DNA of 64,000 bases from JAMZMI01 sp039944535 (GTDB lineage: Bacteria > Bacteroidota > Bacteroidia > Cytophagales > Cyclobacteriaceae), in the NCBI GenBank assembly GCA_039944535.1, contig JBDUYP010000020.1:62001-126000 (forward strand), in the 5' to 3' direction. A program made the position numbers and the translations under genes. How positions within the stretch are numbered: the first letter of the stretch is position 1; each line of letters opens with the position of its first letter. The notes beneath the pieces were generated by a model. It was given only the letters and a program-made list of their open reading frames with translations, ran no database searches and had not been told where the DNA came from. Of this stretch, positions 51,515 through 60,336 are shown piece after piece.

Positions 51515-53061
51515 GTTTCGATCAATTCCCCTCTGTCATTCAAAATGTTGTATTCTGTAATCGCTAAAGAAGAATCCTCTATTAGGTTTACCCATTTCTG
51601 ATACTTAAAGTACCATTTCACGCGCTTGGATATAATTCCTTTTGTGAAATATGAAAAGAGGAACGGATGCAGGCTCAAAGTAAGCTTTCCTTCGTTCTGG
51701 TTCTTCATGACCAAATCTACTGTATTTTCTATCTGATCTGCGATCATAATAGAGGCCGAGATCTGTCCAGATCCTCCACATGCCGGGCACACTTCTCTTG
51801 TTGCGATGTTCAACTCAGGCCGCACACGCTGACGCGTAATCTGAAGCAAGCCGAACTTAGAAAGAGGTAAAACCGTATGTTTTGAGCGGTCATCTTTCAT
51901 TTCTTGCTTGATACGGTCGTAAACCTTTTTGCGGTTTTCGGCCCTACGCATGTCAATGAAATCAACCACAATGATTCCGCCCATATCTCTCAACCTTAAC
52001 TGGCGAGCCACCTCTGAGGCAGCTTCCAAATTAACATTAAGAGCGGTGGTTTCCTGATTGTCTTCCCTGTTGGATTTATTACCACTGTTCACGTCAATCA
52101 CATGGAGTGCTTCCGTATGTTCAATTATAAGATATCCACCACTCGGAATACTCACGGATTTACCGAAAGACATTTTCAACTGCTTCTCTACACCAAAGGA
52201 TTCAAAAACTTTGACTTTGCTGTTGTAGAGCTTTACAATCTTCTCTTTATCCGGAGCTATTTTCTGGATAAAGGTCTTTATCTCCCCGTAAAGGTCTTTG
52301 TCATCAACAGTGATGCTATCGAATGATTCGTTGAGCACATCTCTTAGTATAGAGTTGGCGCGGTTGATTTCACCGATTACCTTATCACGAGGGCTTGCCG
52401 TTCTTAGCGCTTTTATTCCTTTGTCCCATGTTTGGACAAGGTTTCTAAGATCACTGTCGAGCTCTTTGACGTCTTTGCCCTGAGCTACAGTACGTATAAT
52501 TACTCCGAAATTATCAGGCTTGATCGAACTGATCAATCTTTGCAGGCGCTTCCTTTCACCGGAATCGCTTATTTTTTTTGAAACGCTAACAGCGCTCGAA
52601 AATGGAACCAAAACGATATATCGTCCGGCTATTGACAACTCACAGGATAGTCTGGGTCCTTTAGTAGAAATGGGTTCTTTTACTACCTGAACCAGAATCT
52701 TCTGGTTTTTGGTTAGTACCTGGTTTATTTTTCCAAGCTTGTTAATATCTGGTTCATGATTGAACCCTGTCAACTTAGAACTTGCGTTCTTTCTGTTGAG
52801 AACTAGCTTGGTAAACTTGTTTAATGATTGAACCTGAGGACCTAAATCCAAATAGTGCAAGAAGGCATCTTTTTCATAGCCAATATCTATAAAGGCCGCA
52901 TTGAGCCCTTGCACTACTTTTTTGACTGTACCCAAATAAATATCACCTACGTTGAATGCGTTTTCATCACCTTCCTGATGAAACTCAACGAGCTGCTTAT
53001 TCTTTAAAAGGGCAATCCGACATCCTTTCTGAGTTGAGTTTAATATTAGTTCAGTACTCAA
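51511..53061 (-). CDS. rng: Ribonuclease E/G family protein
   Basis: A 516-residue endoribonuclease. An S1-like region (VGDIYLGTVKKVVQGLNAAFIDIGYEKDAFLH), the RNase E/G core (IIRTVAQGKDVKELDSDLRNL; GSYLIIEHTEALHVIDVNSG), the DFIDMRRAENRKKV motif, SKFGLLQITRQRVRPEL and the zinc-link CPACGGSGQ are all present. Acidic metal-binding residues are in HVIDVNSG and IVVDFIDM. It processes rRNA and tRNA precursors and mRNA. The gene is followed on the same strand by a ribosomal-protein-like mini gene upstream, a TPR gene and HU, a cluster that fits translation-linked regulation. Confidence 0.93.
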   Translation of the reverse strand: MSTELILNSTQKGCRIALLKNKQLVEFHQEGDENAFNVGDIYLGTVKKVVQGLNAAFIDIGYEKDAFLHYLDLGPQVQSLNKFTKLVLNRKNASSKLTGFNHEPDINKLGKINQVLTKNQKILVQVVKEPISTKGPRLSCELSIAGRYIVLVPFSSAVSVSKKISDSGERKRLQRLISSIKPDNFGVIIRTVAQGKDVKELDSDLRNLVQTWDKGIKALRTASPRDKVIGEINRANSILRDVLNESFDSITVDDKDLYGEIKTFIQKIAPDKEKIVKLYNSKVKVFESFGVEKQLKMSFGKSVSIPSGGYLIIEHTEALHVIDVNSGNKSNREDNQETTALNVNLEAASEVARQLRLRDMGGIIVVDFIDMRRAENRKKVYDRIKQEMKDDRSKHTVLPLSKFGLLQITRQRVRPELNIATREVCPACGGSGQISASIMIADQIENTVDLVMKNQNEGKLTLSLHPFLFSYFTKGIISKRVKWYFKYQKWVNLIEDSSLAITEYNILNDRGELIET

Positions 53062-53085
53062 AACTCAAAATTTAAGTGTCAGATA

Positions 53086-53175
53086 TTATTTTTTCTTGTG
53101 TCTGTTTTTTCTAAGTCTTTTCTTTCTCTTATGAGTGGAAATCTTATGTCTTTTTCTTTTTTTACCGCAAGGCAT
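53086..53175 (-). CDS. 29-residue mS38/bS22-like small ribosomal protein
   Basis: A 29-residue highly basic protein: MPCGKKRKRHKISTHKRKKR followed by LRKNRHKKK. It matches the AURKAIP1/COX24 (mS38-like, bS22) family, whose C-terminal basic tail binds rRNA in the small ribosomal subunit. It sits between rng and the TPR gene on the same strand, 24 bases upstream of the rng start. Many annotation tools miss genes this short. Confidence 0.85.
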   Translation of the reverse strand: MPCGKKRKRHKISTHKRKKRLRKNRHKKK

Positions 53176-53196
53176 AATCTTCTTGTTTTTGGTTAC

Positions 53197-53988
53197 TTAA
53201 ATATTTTCTAATTCTTTTATGTAATTAGAGGCTGTGGCTTTTAGAGCCGCATCCGCTTTTTCAAATGTCATGTATTTGGCAAAAGCTTCTATTGCTTTTT
53301 CGTTTTGTCCGGATTCTACGAACGAAACTCCCAAATAAAAATACGCTTCATGGTCTTCTGTATTCTGCTCGATCAGCTTTTCAAATCGAACCTGCGCCCG
53401 ATCATACTGTCCTGATCTAATCGCCAGCAAACCAAGGTTGAAAATAGCTTCTCTATTTTCAGGGTCTTTTTCCAGAACCTCCCTCAGCATCATCACACCC
53501 TGCATTGGGTTTTCAGATACCATGAGAGTCATGGCTATTTTGTTTTTCAGAAAAGCATCCTCCTTATTATTCAAAAGAAGCTTTTCTAATTGTGCTCTCG
53601 CTTTTTCCGCCAGAAGGATCGCATTGTCTCCGCCCGCTGCATTTTCAAAAGCCTGATAATAAATCATCCCCGCTCTGTATACTCCCAATGCGGACGAATC
53701 CAAACTCAAAATCAGTTCAGCATATTTGCCCGCACTATCAACCAATTGATACTTGAGGAACAAGCTTGCCAAAGAGTCCGCAAAGTTAATACTTTTTTTC
53801 TTATCAGATAAGTCTGAAAGTTGATTTTGAAGAGAGATAATCACCTCATTATCAGTATCACTAACGTTGAGGTCATGAGGTTTTACATTAGTTATTTGGT
53901 CATTCTCCACTACCACTCTGGGCAGATTATACAAAACCAAAACTAGAATGACTCCCACGACAAGGAGTATGACCTGATGTTTATTCAT
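53197..53988 (-). CDS. Membrane-anchored TPR protein
   Basis: A 263-residue protein with an N-terminal membrane helix (HQVILLVVGVILVLVLYNL) and, from about residue 80, tandem TPR repeats (NREAIFNLGLLAIRSGQYDRAQVRFEKLIEQNTEDHEAYFYLGVSFVESGQNEKAIEAFAKYM). TPR domains mediate protein contacts; partners here are unknown. It lies upstream of rng and downstream of HU in a same-strand cluster with short gaps. Confidence 0.85.
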   Translation of the reverse strand: MNKHQVILLVVGVILVLVLYNLPRVVVENDQITNVKPHDLNVSDTDNEVIISLQNQLSDLSDKKKSINFADSLASLFLKYQLVDSAGKYAELILSLDSSALGVYRAGMIYYQAFENAAGGDNAILLAEKARAQLEKLLLNNKEDAFLKNKIAMTLMVSENPMQGVMMLREVLEKDPENREAIFNLGLLAIRSGQYDRAQVRFEKLIEQNTEDHEAYFYLGVSFVESGQNEKAIEAFAKYMTFEKADAALKATASNYIKELENI

Positions 53989-54001
53989 TATTTAAAACCC
54001 C

Positions 54002-54292
54002 TTACTTGAGGCTTTTGCTGTTTTTGATTTTCTCTATGAAAATCTTGGATGGCTTGAAGCTAGGAACGAAATGTTCGTCAATAACTATTGCGGTGTTTTT
54101 GGATATGTTTCGCGCGATTTTCTTTGCTCGCTTTTTATTTACAAAACTCCCAAAACCCCTCACATATATGTTCTCTCCACTAGCCATGGAGTTTTTCACT
54201 ACGGAAAAAAAGGCCTCAACACTAACCTGCACATCTGCCTTGTCGATACCTGTCTTATCAGCGATCTCATTAATCACGTCCTGCTTCGTCAC
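54002..54292 (-). CDS. HU-family DNA-binding protein
   Basis: A 96-residue DNA-bending protein. It has the HU/IHF core: MTKQDVINEIADKTGIDKADV, FFSVVKNSMASGENIYVRGFGSFVNKKRA and the DNA-contacting arm RNISKNTAIVIDEHFVPSFKPSK. The extended basic C-terminus suggests an IHF-type variant. In Flavobacterium the equivalent gene (himA) precedes the rng-mutY-ssb-gldED block, which this order matches. It is transcribed from a palindromic bidirectional promoter at 54341-54356. Confidence 0.93.
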   Translation of the reverse strand: MTKQDVINEIADKTGIDKADVQVSVEAFFSVVKNSMASGENIYVRGFGSFVNKKRAKKIARNISKNTAIVIDEHFVPSFKPSKIFIEKIKNSKSLK

Positions 54293-54340
54293 AACTGTCT
54301 TTTTTATTGTATTATTTTGAACCCGGTAAAATTCCGGTCG

Positions 54341-54356
54341 CCAAATTTAAATTTGG
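54341..54356. promoter_or_regulatory. Palindromic bidirectional promoter (HU / mutY)
   Basis: The 16-base perfect palindrome CCAAATTTAAATTTGG contains TAAATTTG on both strands (plus 54348-54355; minus 54349-54342), i.e. two exact and overlapping -7 elements. Transcription would start near 54362 rightward and 54335 leftward, serving the mutY operon and the HU operon respectively. Confidence 0.55.
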
Positions 54357-54397
54357 CTGTGGTAAATAAAAAACAATCTCAGTTATAAATAGCCTTC

Positions 54398-55447
54398 TTG
54401 CAAAGAATAAAAAATCACTTCACGTCATCCCTAATTGATTGGTTTTCAAATGCTAAGCGTGACCTGCCATGGAGAAAAACCAAAGATCCGTACCGTATTT
54501 GGCTGTCAGAAATCATCCTGCAGCAGACCCGAATAGACCAGGGAAAACCCTACTACGATCGTTTTGTGGAGCATCACCCTACGGTAGACTCTCTGGCAAA
54601 AAGTGACGAGAAGTCGGTGCTAAAACTTTGGGAAGGTTTGGGATATTATTCAAGGGCAAGAAACCTTCATCACACAGCAAAGTATGTTTCCCATGAACTA
54701 AAAGGGAACTTTCCGCGCAATTATGAAGGATTAATAAAGCTGAAAGGAGTTGGGCCATACACCGCAGCGGCCATTGCGTCAATTGCCTATGATGAACCTA
54801 AGCCGGTAGTCGATGGAAACGTATTTCGGTTCGCTTCAAGGTATTTTGGTGTGGAAGACGATATCTCTAAACCCGCCACTCGAAAAGTATTTGAAAACCT
54901 TATGCTCGGTTTTATCCCTGCTGAAAACCCGGGGGATTTTAATCAAGCTGTGATGGAGTTTGGCGCTACTGTCTGCACGCCGGCACCCAAATGTGATGAA
55001 TGTGTTTTTCGCGAAAGCTGTTTTGCTTACAAGCACAAAAAACAATCCGTGCTGCCAGTAAAGTCGCAAAAAGTCAAAGTGGAAGAAGTGAGTCTTAATT
55101 ATGTGATATTTGATTGTAATGGGGCTTTTCTTCTACACTCACGAAAAGAAGGGATTTGGAGAGAGCTGTATCAATTTTATTTAAGCGAAGACTCGACACC
55201 AGAAGCTTTGGCAATAAAATATAAGGGCTCGATTTCTCATAAATCTGAAAAAATACGGCACCTCTTAACACATCGAAGATTGTGGGTGACTTTTACGCAT
55301 GTGGATATTGCAGAGATGGGTACTTTGAATCTTATTGGCAAGGAACTTGGTTTGAGCGTATTTAGCTTTAAAGAAATGTTAACTTTGCCGAGACCAAAAG
55401 TCATCGTTAATTATTTGCAGCGAATGACGGATTCTTTAATTTTATAA
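54398..55447 (+). CDS. mutY: A/G-specific adenine glycosylase
   Basis: A 349-residue glycosylase removing adenine opposite 8-oxoguanine. It has the catalytic Glu in IWLSEIILQQTR, the helix-hairpin-helix LKGVGPYTAAAIASIAYDEP with catalytic Asp in VVDGNVFR and a 4Fe-4S cluster (CTPAPKCDECVFRESC), plus a C-terminal NUDIX-like domain (GAFLLHSRKEGIWRELYQF) that recognises 8-oxoG. The start is TTG at 54398, 43 bases from the palindromic promoter. The ssb gene begins two bases after its stop. Confidence 0.95.
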   Translation: MQRIKNHFTSSLIDWFSNAKRDLPWRKTKDPYRIWLSEIILQQTRIDQGKPYYDRFVEHHPTVDSLAKSDEKSVLKLWEGLGYYSRARNLHHTAKYVSHELKGNFPRNYEGLIKLKGVGPYTAAAIASIAYDEPKPVVDGNVFRFASRYFGVEDDISKPATRKVFENLMLGFIPAENPGDFNQAVMEFGATVCTPAPKCDECVFRESCFAYKHKKQSVLPVKSQKVKVEEVSLNYVIFDCNGAFLLHSRKEGIWRELYQFYLSEDSTPEALAIKYKGSISHKSEKIRHLLTHRRLWVTFTHVDIAEMGTLNLIGKELGLSVFSFKEMLTLPRPKVIVNYLQRMTDSLIL

Positions 55448-55448
55448 T

Positions 55449-55913
55449 ATGGCAGGAGTAAATAAAGTTATTTTAGTAGGAAATCTTGGGCGAGACCCTG
55501 AAGTGAGACATTTGGAAAGCGGCGTTGCGGTTGCGAGTTTTTCTATAGCCACTACAGAAACCTACAAAGACCGAAATACTGGTGAAAGAAAGGATCAAAC
55601 CGAATGGCACAACATTGTGCTGTGGAGAGGTCTGGCTGAAGTTGCCGAGAAATACTTAAAGAAAGGAAGCCAGATTTACGTAGAAGGAAAATTAAGAACA
55701 CGGTCGTGGGAAAAGGACGGGGTAACAAGATATACTACAGAAATAGTGGGCGATAACATGACTATGCTTGGGGGCTCTCCTGGCAGTCAGAGTGGGGGTG
55801 GACAGGCTTCACCTCAGACAGAATCGGCCGCTCCGGCTGCTTCGGCAGAAGCTAGCACATCAGGCTTCAACGCTACTTCACAAGAAGAGGCAACAGACGA
55901 CCTGCCCTTCTAG
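55449..55913 (+). CDS. ssb: Single-stranded DNA-binding protein
   Basis: A 154-residue OB-fold protein: KVILVGNLGRDPEVRHLESG, TEWHNIVLWRGLAEVAEKYLKKGSQIYVEGKLRTRSW and the C-terminal acidic tip DDLPF, which binds partner repair enzymes. A Gly/Ser/Gln/Ala linker lies between. Two bases separate it from mutY, so they are coupled. Confidence 0.97.
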   Translation: MAGVNKVILVGNLGRDPEVRHLESGVAVASFSIATTETYKDRNTGERKDQTEWHNIVLWRGLAEVAEKYLKKGSQIYVEGKLRTRSWEKDGVTRYTTEIVGDNMTMLGGSPGSQSGGGQASPQTESAAPAASAEASTSGFNATSQEEATDDLPF

Positions 55914-55936
55914 CTGTTTAACTAAATATACCTTTA

Positions 55937-57301
55937 TTGGAAGCATCACTTGACGATCCCTACCCCACGGTTTTACTAGCAACGCTCGTGGATTTACCCG
56001 TTTCTTTCTATTTGGTAAACGGGCTTGGTATTCTAGTCTTATTATTTCTTTCCGGCTTGATTTCCGGCTCAGAGGTAGCATTCTTTTCTTTGAGCCATCA
56101 GCAAGTACAGCAGGTCCGCGCATCTGACAACAAGAAGGATAAGTTCATAAGCCTCTTGGTATCAGATCCTAAAAGACTCCTGGCCAACATTCTTATTCTG
56201 AATAACCTGATCAATATTTTCATCATCACTATTTCCACATTTGCCACCTGGCGCCTGGTTGGGAGTAAGGATGCCGGCGGAATTGTAATTGTTGCTCTTA
56301 CAGCGACTATTACAATCCTGATCATTTTCTTTGGAGAGATTGTGCCAAAGGTTTATGCCAACCATAACAACCTAAGCTTTGCCCGGTTCTCTGCTCCTTT
56401 GCTAAACTTTTCTGGAAAGATTCTGAGACCCGTAGCTTGGTTGCTGATGAGCATCAGCAACGTGATTGAGTCCAGAATAGAAAAAAAAGGATATAATCTG
56501 AGCGTGGACGAAATCAACCATGCGTTGGAAATCACTGCAGACAAAGAAGAGGTAACGGCAGAAGAAAAAGACATGCTGAAAGGCATTGTGAACTTCAGCA
56601 CCCTTTCAGTAAAGCAGGTAATGAAATCGAGAATTGACGTAATCGCAGTAGATGTGGAGTCAGATTTTCACGAGTTAATGGATGTTGTTAACAAAACCGG
56701 GTTTTCCAGAATTCCTGTTTATGAGGAAACAGTAGACAAAATAGAAGGGGTTTTGTACATCAAAGATTTACTTCCACACCTTCACAAGGATGAAGACTTT
56801 AATTGGCAATCATTGCTTCGTCCCGGTTTTTTCATTCCGGAAAGCAAAAAAATAGACGGGTTGCTAAAAGACTTTCAAGAGAAGCAGGTTCATATGGCTA
56901 TTGTCATAGATGAGTACGGGGGCACTTCAGGGCTCATTACACTGGAAGATGTGATCGAAGAAATTGTTGGAGAAATCAATGATGAGTTTGATGATGAGCG
57001 CGATGTTGCTTTCAATAAGCTCGACAACAACACTTTTGTCTTTGAAGGCAAAACATCTCTTAATGACTTTTGTAAAATCACCAATATCGATCTTTCGGTT
57101 TTTGACAATGTAAAAGGCGACAGTGAATCGCTTGGTGGGCTGCTGCTCGAAATGCACACCAAGTTGCCAAACGCAGGGGAGAAAGTCCGATACGGATCAT
57201 TCGTTTTCACCGTTGTGGCTGTGGATCAAAAAAGAATAAAAAGGGTTCGTGTATTTATAGAACAGAAGAAAAACGACCCGTTGAAGGAGTTTGAAGATTG
57301 A
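55937..57301 (+). CDS. gldE: Gliding motility-associated protein GldE (CorC/HlyC-like)
   Basis: A 454-residue membrane protein starting at TTG. An N-terminal DUF21/CNNM region has several transmembrane helices (FYLVNGLGILVLLFLSGLISGSEVAFFSL; NLINIFIITISTFATW; VALTATITILIIFFGEIVPK). Two CBS domains (VMKSRIDVIAVD; VHMAIVIDEYGGTSGLITLEDVIEEIVGE) and a C-terminal CorC_HlyC domain follow. The arrangement ssb-gldE-gldD reproduces the Flavobacterium johnsoniae locus. GldE supports gliding, probably through GldD. Its stop overlaps the gldD start by one base. Confidence 0.9.
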   Translation: MEASLDDPYPTVLLATLVDLPVSFYLVNGLGILVLLFLSGLISGSEVAFFSLSHQQVQQVRASDNKKDKFISLLVSDPKRLLANILILNNLINIFIITISTFATWRLVGSKDAGGIVIVALTATITILIIFFGEIVPKVYANHNNLSFARFSAPLLNFSGKILRPVAWLLMSISNVIESRIEKKGYNLSVDEINHALEITADKEEVTAEEKDMLKGIVNFSTLSVKQVMKSRIDVIAVDVESDFHELMDVVNKTGFSRIPVYEETVDKIEGVLYIKDLLPHLHKDEDFNWQSLLRPGFFIPESKKIDGLLKDFQEKQVHMAIVIDEYGGTSGLITLEDVIEEIVGEINDEFDDERDVAFNKLDNNTFVFEGKTSLNDFCKITNIDLSVFDNVKGDSESLGGLLLEMHTKLPNAGEKVRYGSFVFTVVAVDQKRIKRVRVFIEQKKNDPLKEFED

Positions 57302-57873
57302 TGAAGTATTTAGCTGCATTTTTTGTTTTCGTTTTTTTTGTCGGGTGTTCAAGTGATTACCTGCCTCGCCCGAAAGGCTACAACAGAATAGAACTACCAC
57401 CTCATGAGTATGTGTCTTTGCCAGATACCATGCCCTATTCTTTTGATATCTCAAAACATTCCATTCTTAAGAAGAATAAATCATGGATCACCGAGAGGTA
57501 TTGGGTGGACATCCAATACCCTGAAATGGAGGCGAATGTGCAGATAACATATAAGCCTATAATGAACAAAGACTCTCTCATTCGCGGGTACTATTCTGAC
57601 TCCTACAGGCTGACCGCTCAGCACAACGTGAAGGCTTATGCTATAGACGAGATGATCATGGAGTTGCCAAACGGCGACTTTGCTTCCGTTTCTAATCTGG
57701 AGGGTGAGATTCCTACGCCTCTTCAGTTTCACGTGTCAGATAGTAATAAACACTTTTTGCGCGGAGCGCTTTATTTTGAGACTGCCACCAAAAATGACTC
57801 TCTCGCTCCAGTCATCAGCTACCTCAAAGCAGATGTGATCCACATGCTGCAATCACTCAAGTGGAATAATTAG
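57301..57873 (+). CDS. gldD: Gliding motility lipoprotein GldD
   Basis: A 190-residue lipoprotein (MKYLAAFFVFVFFVGCSSDY, lipobox FFVGCSS). The mature N-terminus YLPRPKGYNRIELPPHEYVSLPDTMPYSF is characteristic of GldD, which in Flavobacterium is needed for gliding. It starts inside the gldE stop (TGATG), so the two are translationally coupled. It ends 50 bases before recG. Confidence 0.92.
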   Translation: MKYLAAFFVFVFFVGCSSDYLPRPKGYNRIELPPHEYVSLPDTMPYSFDISKHSILKKNKSWITERYWVDIQYPEMEANVQITYKPIMNKDSLIRGYYSDSYRLTAQHNVKAYAIDEMIMELPNGDFASVSNLEGEIPTPLQFHVSDSNKHFLRGALYFETATKNDSLAPVISYLKADVIHMLQSLKWNN

Positions 57874-57922
57874 CATCGCGGTTCAGTTGATATTTTTATC
57901 TTAGTCATTCAGCTGATTCGAT

Positions 57923-60016
57923 ATGCCCGGTTTTTTTGAAAGAAGTATAGAATACCTCAAAGGTGTCGGCCCGCAAAGGGCTGAGCTTCTCAAAAAAGAA
58001 CTGGAGATATTCACTTTCGCTGACCTCATTGAGCACTATCCTTTTCGATACGAAGACCGCACCAAGTTTTACAAAATCAGCCAGGTAAACGAAAACCTGC
58101 CTTTTATCCAACTTGTCGGGCAGTTCAAATCATTTCAAATGGTTGGGGCCGGCAGAAAACAACGGCTCGTTGGGCAGTTTGTTGACGATAGCGGAAATAT
58201 AGAGCTGGTCTGGTTTCAGGGGGCAAAGTGGATTCAAAGCAAACTTTCGGTAGGGGTAACATATGTCGTTTTCGGAAAGCCTGCCAAGTTTGGAAGCACA
58301 TACAGTATAGCACACCCTGAGGTGGACGTGCTAACCGACAACAGCAAAAAGGGGTCTTATCTGCAGCCAGTATATAACACCACAGAAAAACTAAAGGCAA
58401 AATTCATAGACAGTAAAGTCATCATGAAAATGATGAAATCTCTACTCGTGGATGCCGTAAATCACATTAACGAAACTTTGCCTCGGGAAATCCTAGACAG
58501 ATATAAACTTATAGACAAGAAAACGGCCTTAATCCAAATTCACTTTCCGAAGAACCCCAAAGCTCTGCAATATGCCAAGGCTCGGCTGAAATTTGAGGAA
58601 CTCTTCTACATTCAGCTTAGACTGATCAAGCTGAAAATAACGCGTATCGAAAGTTTTCCGGGAATCCGGTTTACCCAAAGTAGCCTCCTCAACACCTACT
58701 ACGAAAAGCACTTGCCCTTCGAGTTGACAGGAGCACAAAAAAGAGTGGTAAAGGAGATCTATCAGGATTTTCGCTCGGGCAAGCAAATGAACAGATTGGT
58801 GCAGGGAGACGTGGGAAGTGGCAAAACCATGGTGGCATTCCTCTGTATGCTTATTGCGATAAGCAATGAAACGCAATGTGCTTTTATGGCCCCAACGGAA
58901 ATTTTAGCAGACCAACATTTTAAGGGTCTTTCGGAGCAAGCCGAACCTATGGGTATCAAGATTGCCAAACTAACTGGTTCCATTAAAAAATCGGAAAGGA
59001 AAGTCATTGCTGCGGATCTGGAGTCTGGTGAAATAAAAATCCTGGTAGGTACCCATGCGCTTATTGAAGATACCGTCAAATTTCAAAACCTGGGAATTGC
59101 CATTATCGATGAGCAACACAGGTTCGGGGTAGCGCAACGCGCAAAGCTTTGGAACAAAAACAAGTCTGTACATCCGCATGTACTCGTCATGACTGCCACA
59201 CCTATTCCCCGCACACTGGCCATGACCCTTTATGGCGATCTGGATATTTCAGCAATAGACGAAATGCCCGCTGGCAGGAAACCAATTAAAACCTACCATA
59301 TGCGCGATAGTCATCGGCTCAAAATGTTTCAGTTTATAGAAGATGAAATAAAAAAGGGCCGTCAAGTTTATATCGTGTATCCGCTAATAGAGGAATCTTC
59401 AAAACTGGACTACAAAGACCTGATGGATGGCTATGAAAGTGTGGCCAGACGCTTTCCCGACTATCCTATTTCCATCGTCCATGGCAAAATGAAAGCTGAG
59501 GACAAGGATTGGGAGATGGCTCGGTTTGTCAAGGGCGAAACAAAAATCATGGTAGCCACTACGGTTATTGAAGTGGGAGTGAACGTGCCAAATGCCTCCA
59601 TAATGGTAATAGAAAACGCAGAGCGTTTCGGTTTGTCGCAACTGCACCAGCTCAGAGGCAGGGTGGGGCGGGGGGCCGAACAGTCTCATTGTGTGCTCAT
59701 GACAGGAAACAAACTGACGAACGAAGCAAAGGCCCGAGTAAAAACCATGGTGGATACCACGGATGGATTCAAAATTGCCGAAATGGATCTCAAGCTTCGC
59801 GGGCCAGGGGATATGATGGGCACTCAGCAAAGCGGAATCATGGATTTGAAAATAGCCGACCTGGGTCAGGATGCGGAAATATTGAAGCTGGCGAGATCAG
59901 TAGCCACAGAAGTACTCAATGAAGACCCAAATCTAACAGAGCCTAAACACCGACTGATCAAAACGCAGGTGGATGCACAGCGCAAAAGTGCTGTGAACTG
60001 GAGTAGGGTGAGTTAG
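57923..60016 (+). CDS. recG: ATP-dependent DNA helicase RecG
   Basis: A 697-residue branched-DNA helicase that rescues stalled replication forks. It has an N-terminal wedge/OB domain (EIFTFADLIEHYPFRYEDRT, VGQFKSFQMVGAGRKQRLVGQFVDDSGNIELVWFQG), the ATPase core (RLVQGDVGSGKTMVAFL; FMAPTEILADQH; IIDEQHRFGVAQR; MTATPIPRTLAMT) and the C-terminal TRG motif region (HQLRGRVGRGAEQSHCVLM; LRGPGDMMGTQQSG). Complete and of normal length. Probably in the same unit as gldED. Confidence 0.97.
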   Translation: MPGFFERSIEYLKGVGPQRAELLKKELEIFTFADLIEHYPFRYEDRTKFYKISQVNENLPFIQLVGQFKSFQMVGAGRKQRLVGQFVDDSGNIELVWFQGAKWIQSKLSVGVTYVVFGKPAKFGSTYSIAHPEVDVLTDNSKKGSYLQPVYNTTEKLKAKFIDSKVIMKMMKSLLVDAVNHINETLPREILDRYKLIDKKTALIQIHFPKNPKALQYAKARLKFEELFYIQLRLIKLKITRIESFPGIRFTQSSLLNTYYEKHLPFELTGAQKRVVKEIYQDFRSGKQMNRLVQGDVGSGKTMVAFLCMLIAISNETQCAFMAPTEILADQHFKGLSEQAEPMGIKIAKLTGSIKKSERKVIAADLESGEIKILVGTHALIEDTVKFQNLGIAIIDEQHRFGVAQRAKLWNKNKSVHPHVLVMTATPIPRTLAMTLYGDLDISAIDEMPAGRKPIKTYHMRDSHRLKMFQFIEDEIKKGRQVYIVYPLIEESSKLDYKDLMDGYESVARRFPDYPISIVHGKMKAEDKDWEMARFVKGETKIMVATTVIEVGVNVPNASIMVIENAERFGLSQLHQLRGRVGRGAEQSHCVLMTGNKLTNEAKARVKTMVDTTDGFKIAEMDLKLRGPGDMMGTQQSGIMDLKIADLGQDAEILKLARSVATEVLNEDPNLTEPKHRLIKTQVDAQRKSAVNWSRVS

Positions 60017-60047
60017 AGTCCAATTCGCTTGTGTAAAGCTGACTTCA

Positions 60048-60332
60048 TCAAGAAGTTCTTTCTTCTTTTTTTATTTGATTCATAATTCGGTCTTTCACAT
60101 TGGTCGGCAAGGGCCGGTCTTCTAAATATTTATCACCGAAACAATGACTTATTGCATTACCTATAGTACGGCTTTGCTTTTCATACGAATGACAAGCCTC
60201 GCAAATAAATGTGTGAATCTTAAGTTGCAATTTCCTTATTGGAGAAAGTCGCTTGTGCTCTTTCTTATCAATTAAAAAGGCAGCCTTTTTGCATGATAGC
60301 ATAATTGGATTCATCCATTTCCTTAATTCCAT
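60048..60332 (-). CDS. Putative zinc-finger anti-sigma factor
   Basis: A 94-residue protein with the zf-HC2-like pattern (SCKKAAFLIDKKEHKRLSPIRKLQLKIHTFICEACHSYEKQS): a His-x3-Cys-x2-Cys-type site typical of zinc-binding anti-sigma domains. There is no membrane segment. It lies three bases downstream of the ECF sigma gene and probably binds that sigma factor. The pair converges on recG. Confidence 0.8.
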   Translation of the reverse strand: MELRKWMNPIMLSCKKAAFLIDKKEHKRLSPIRKLQLKIHTFICEACHSYEKQSRTIGNAISHCFGDKYLEDRPLPTNVKDRIMNQIKKEERTS

Positions 60333-60336
60333 CTTC

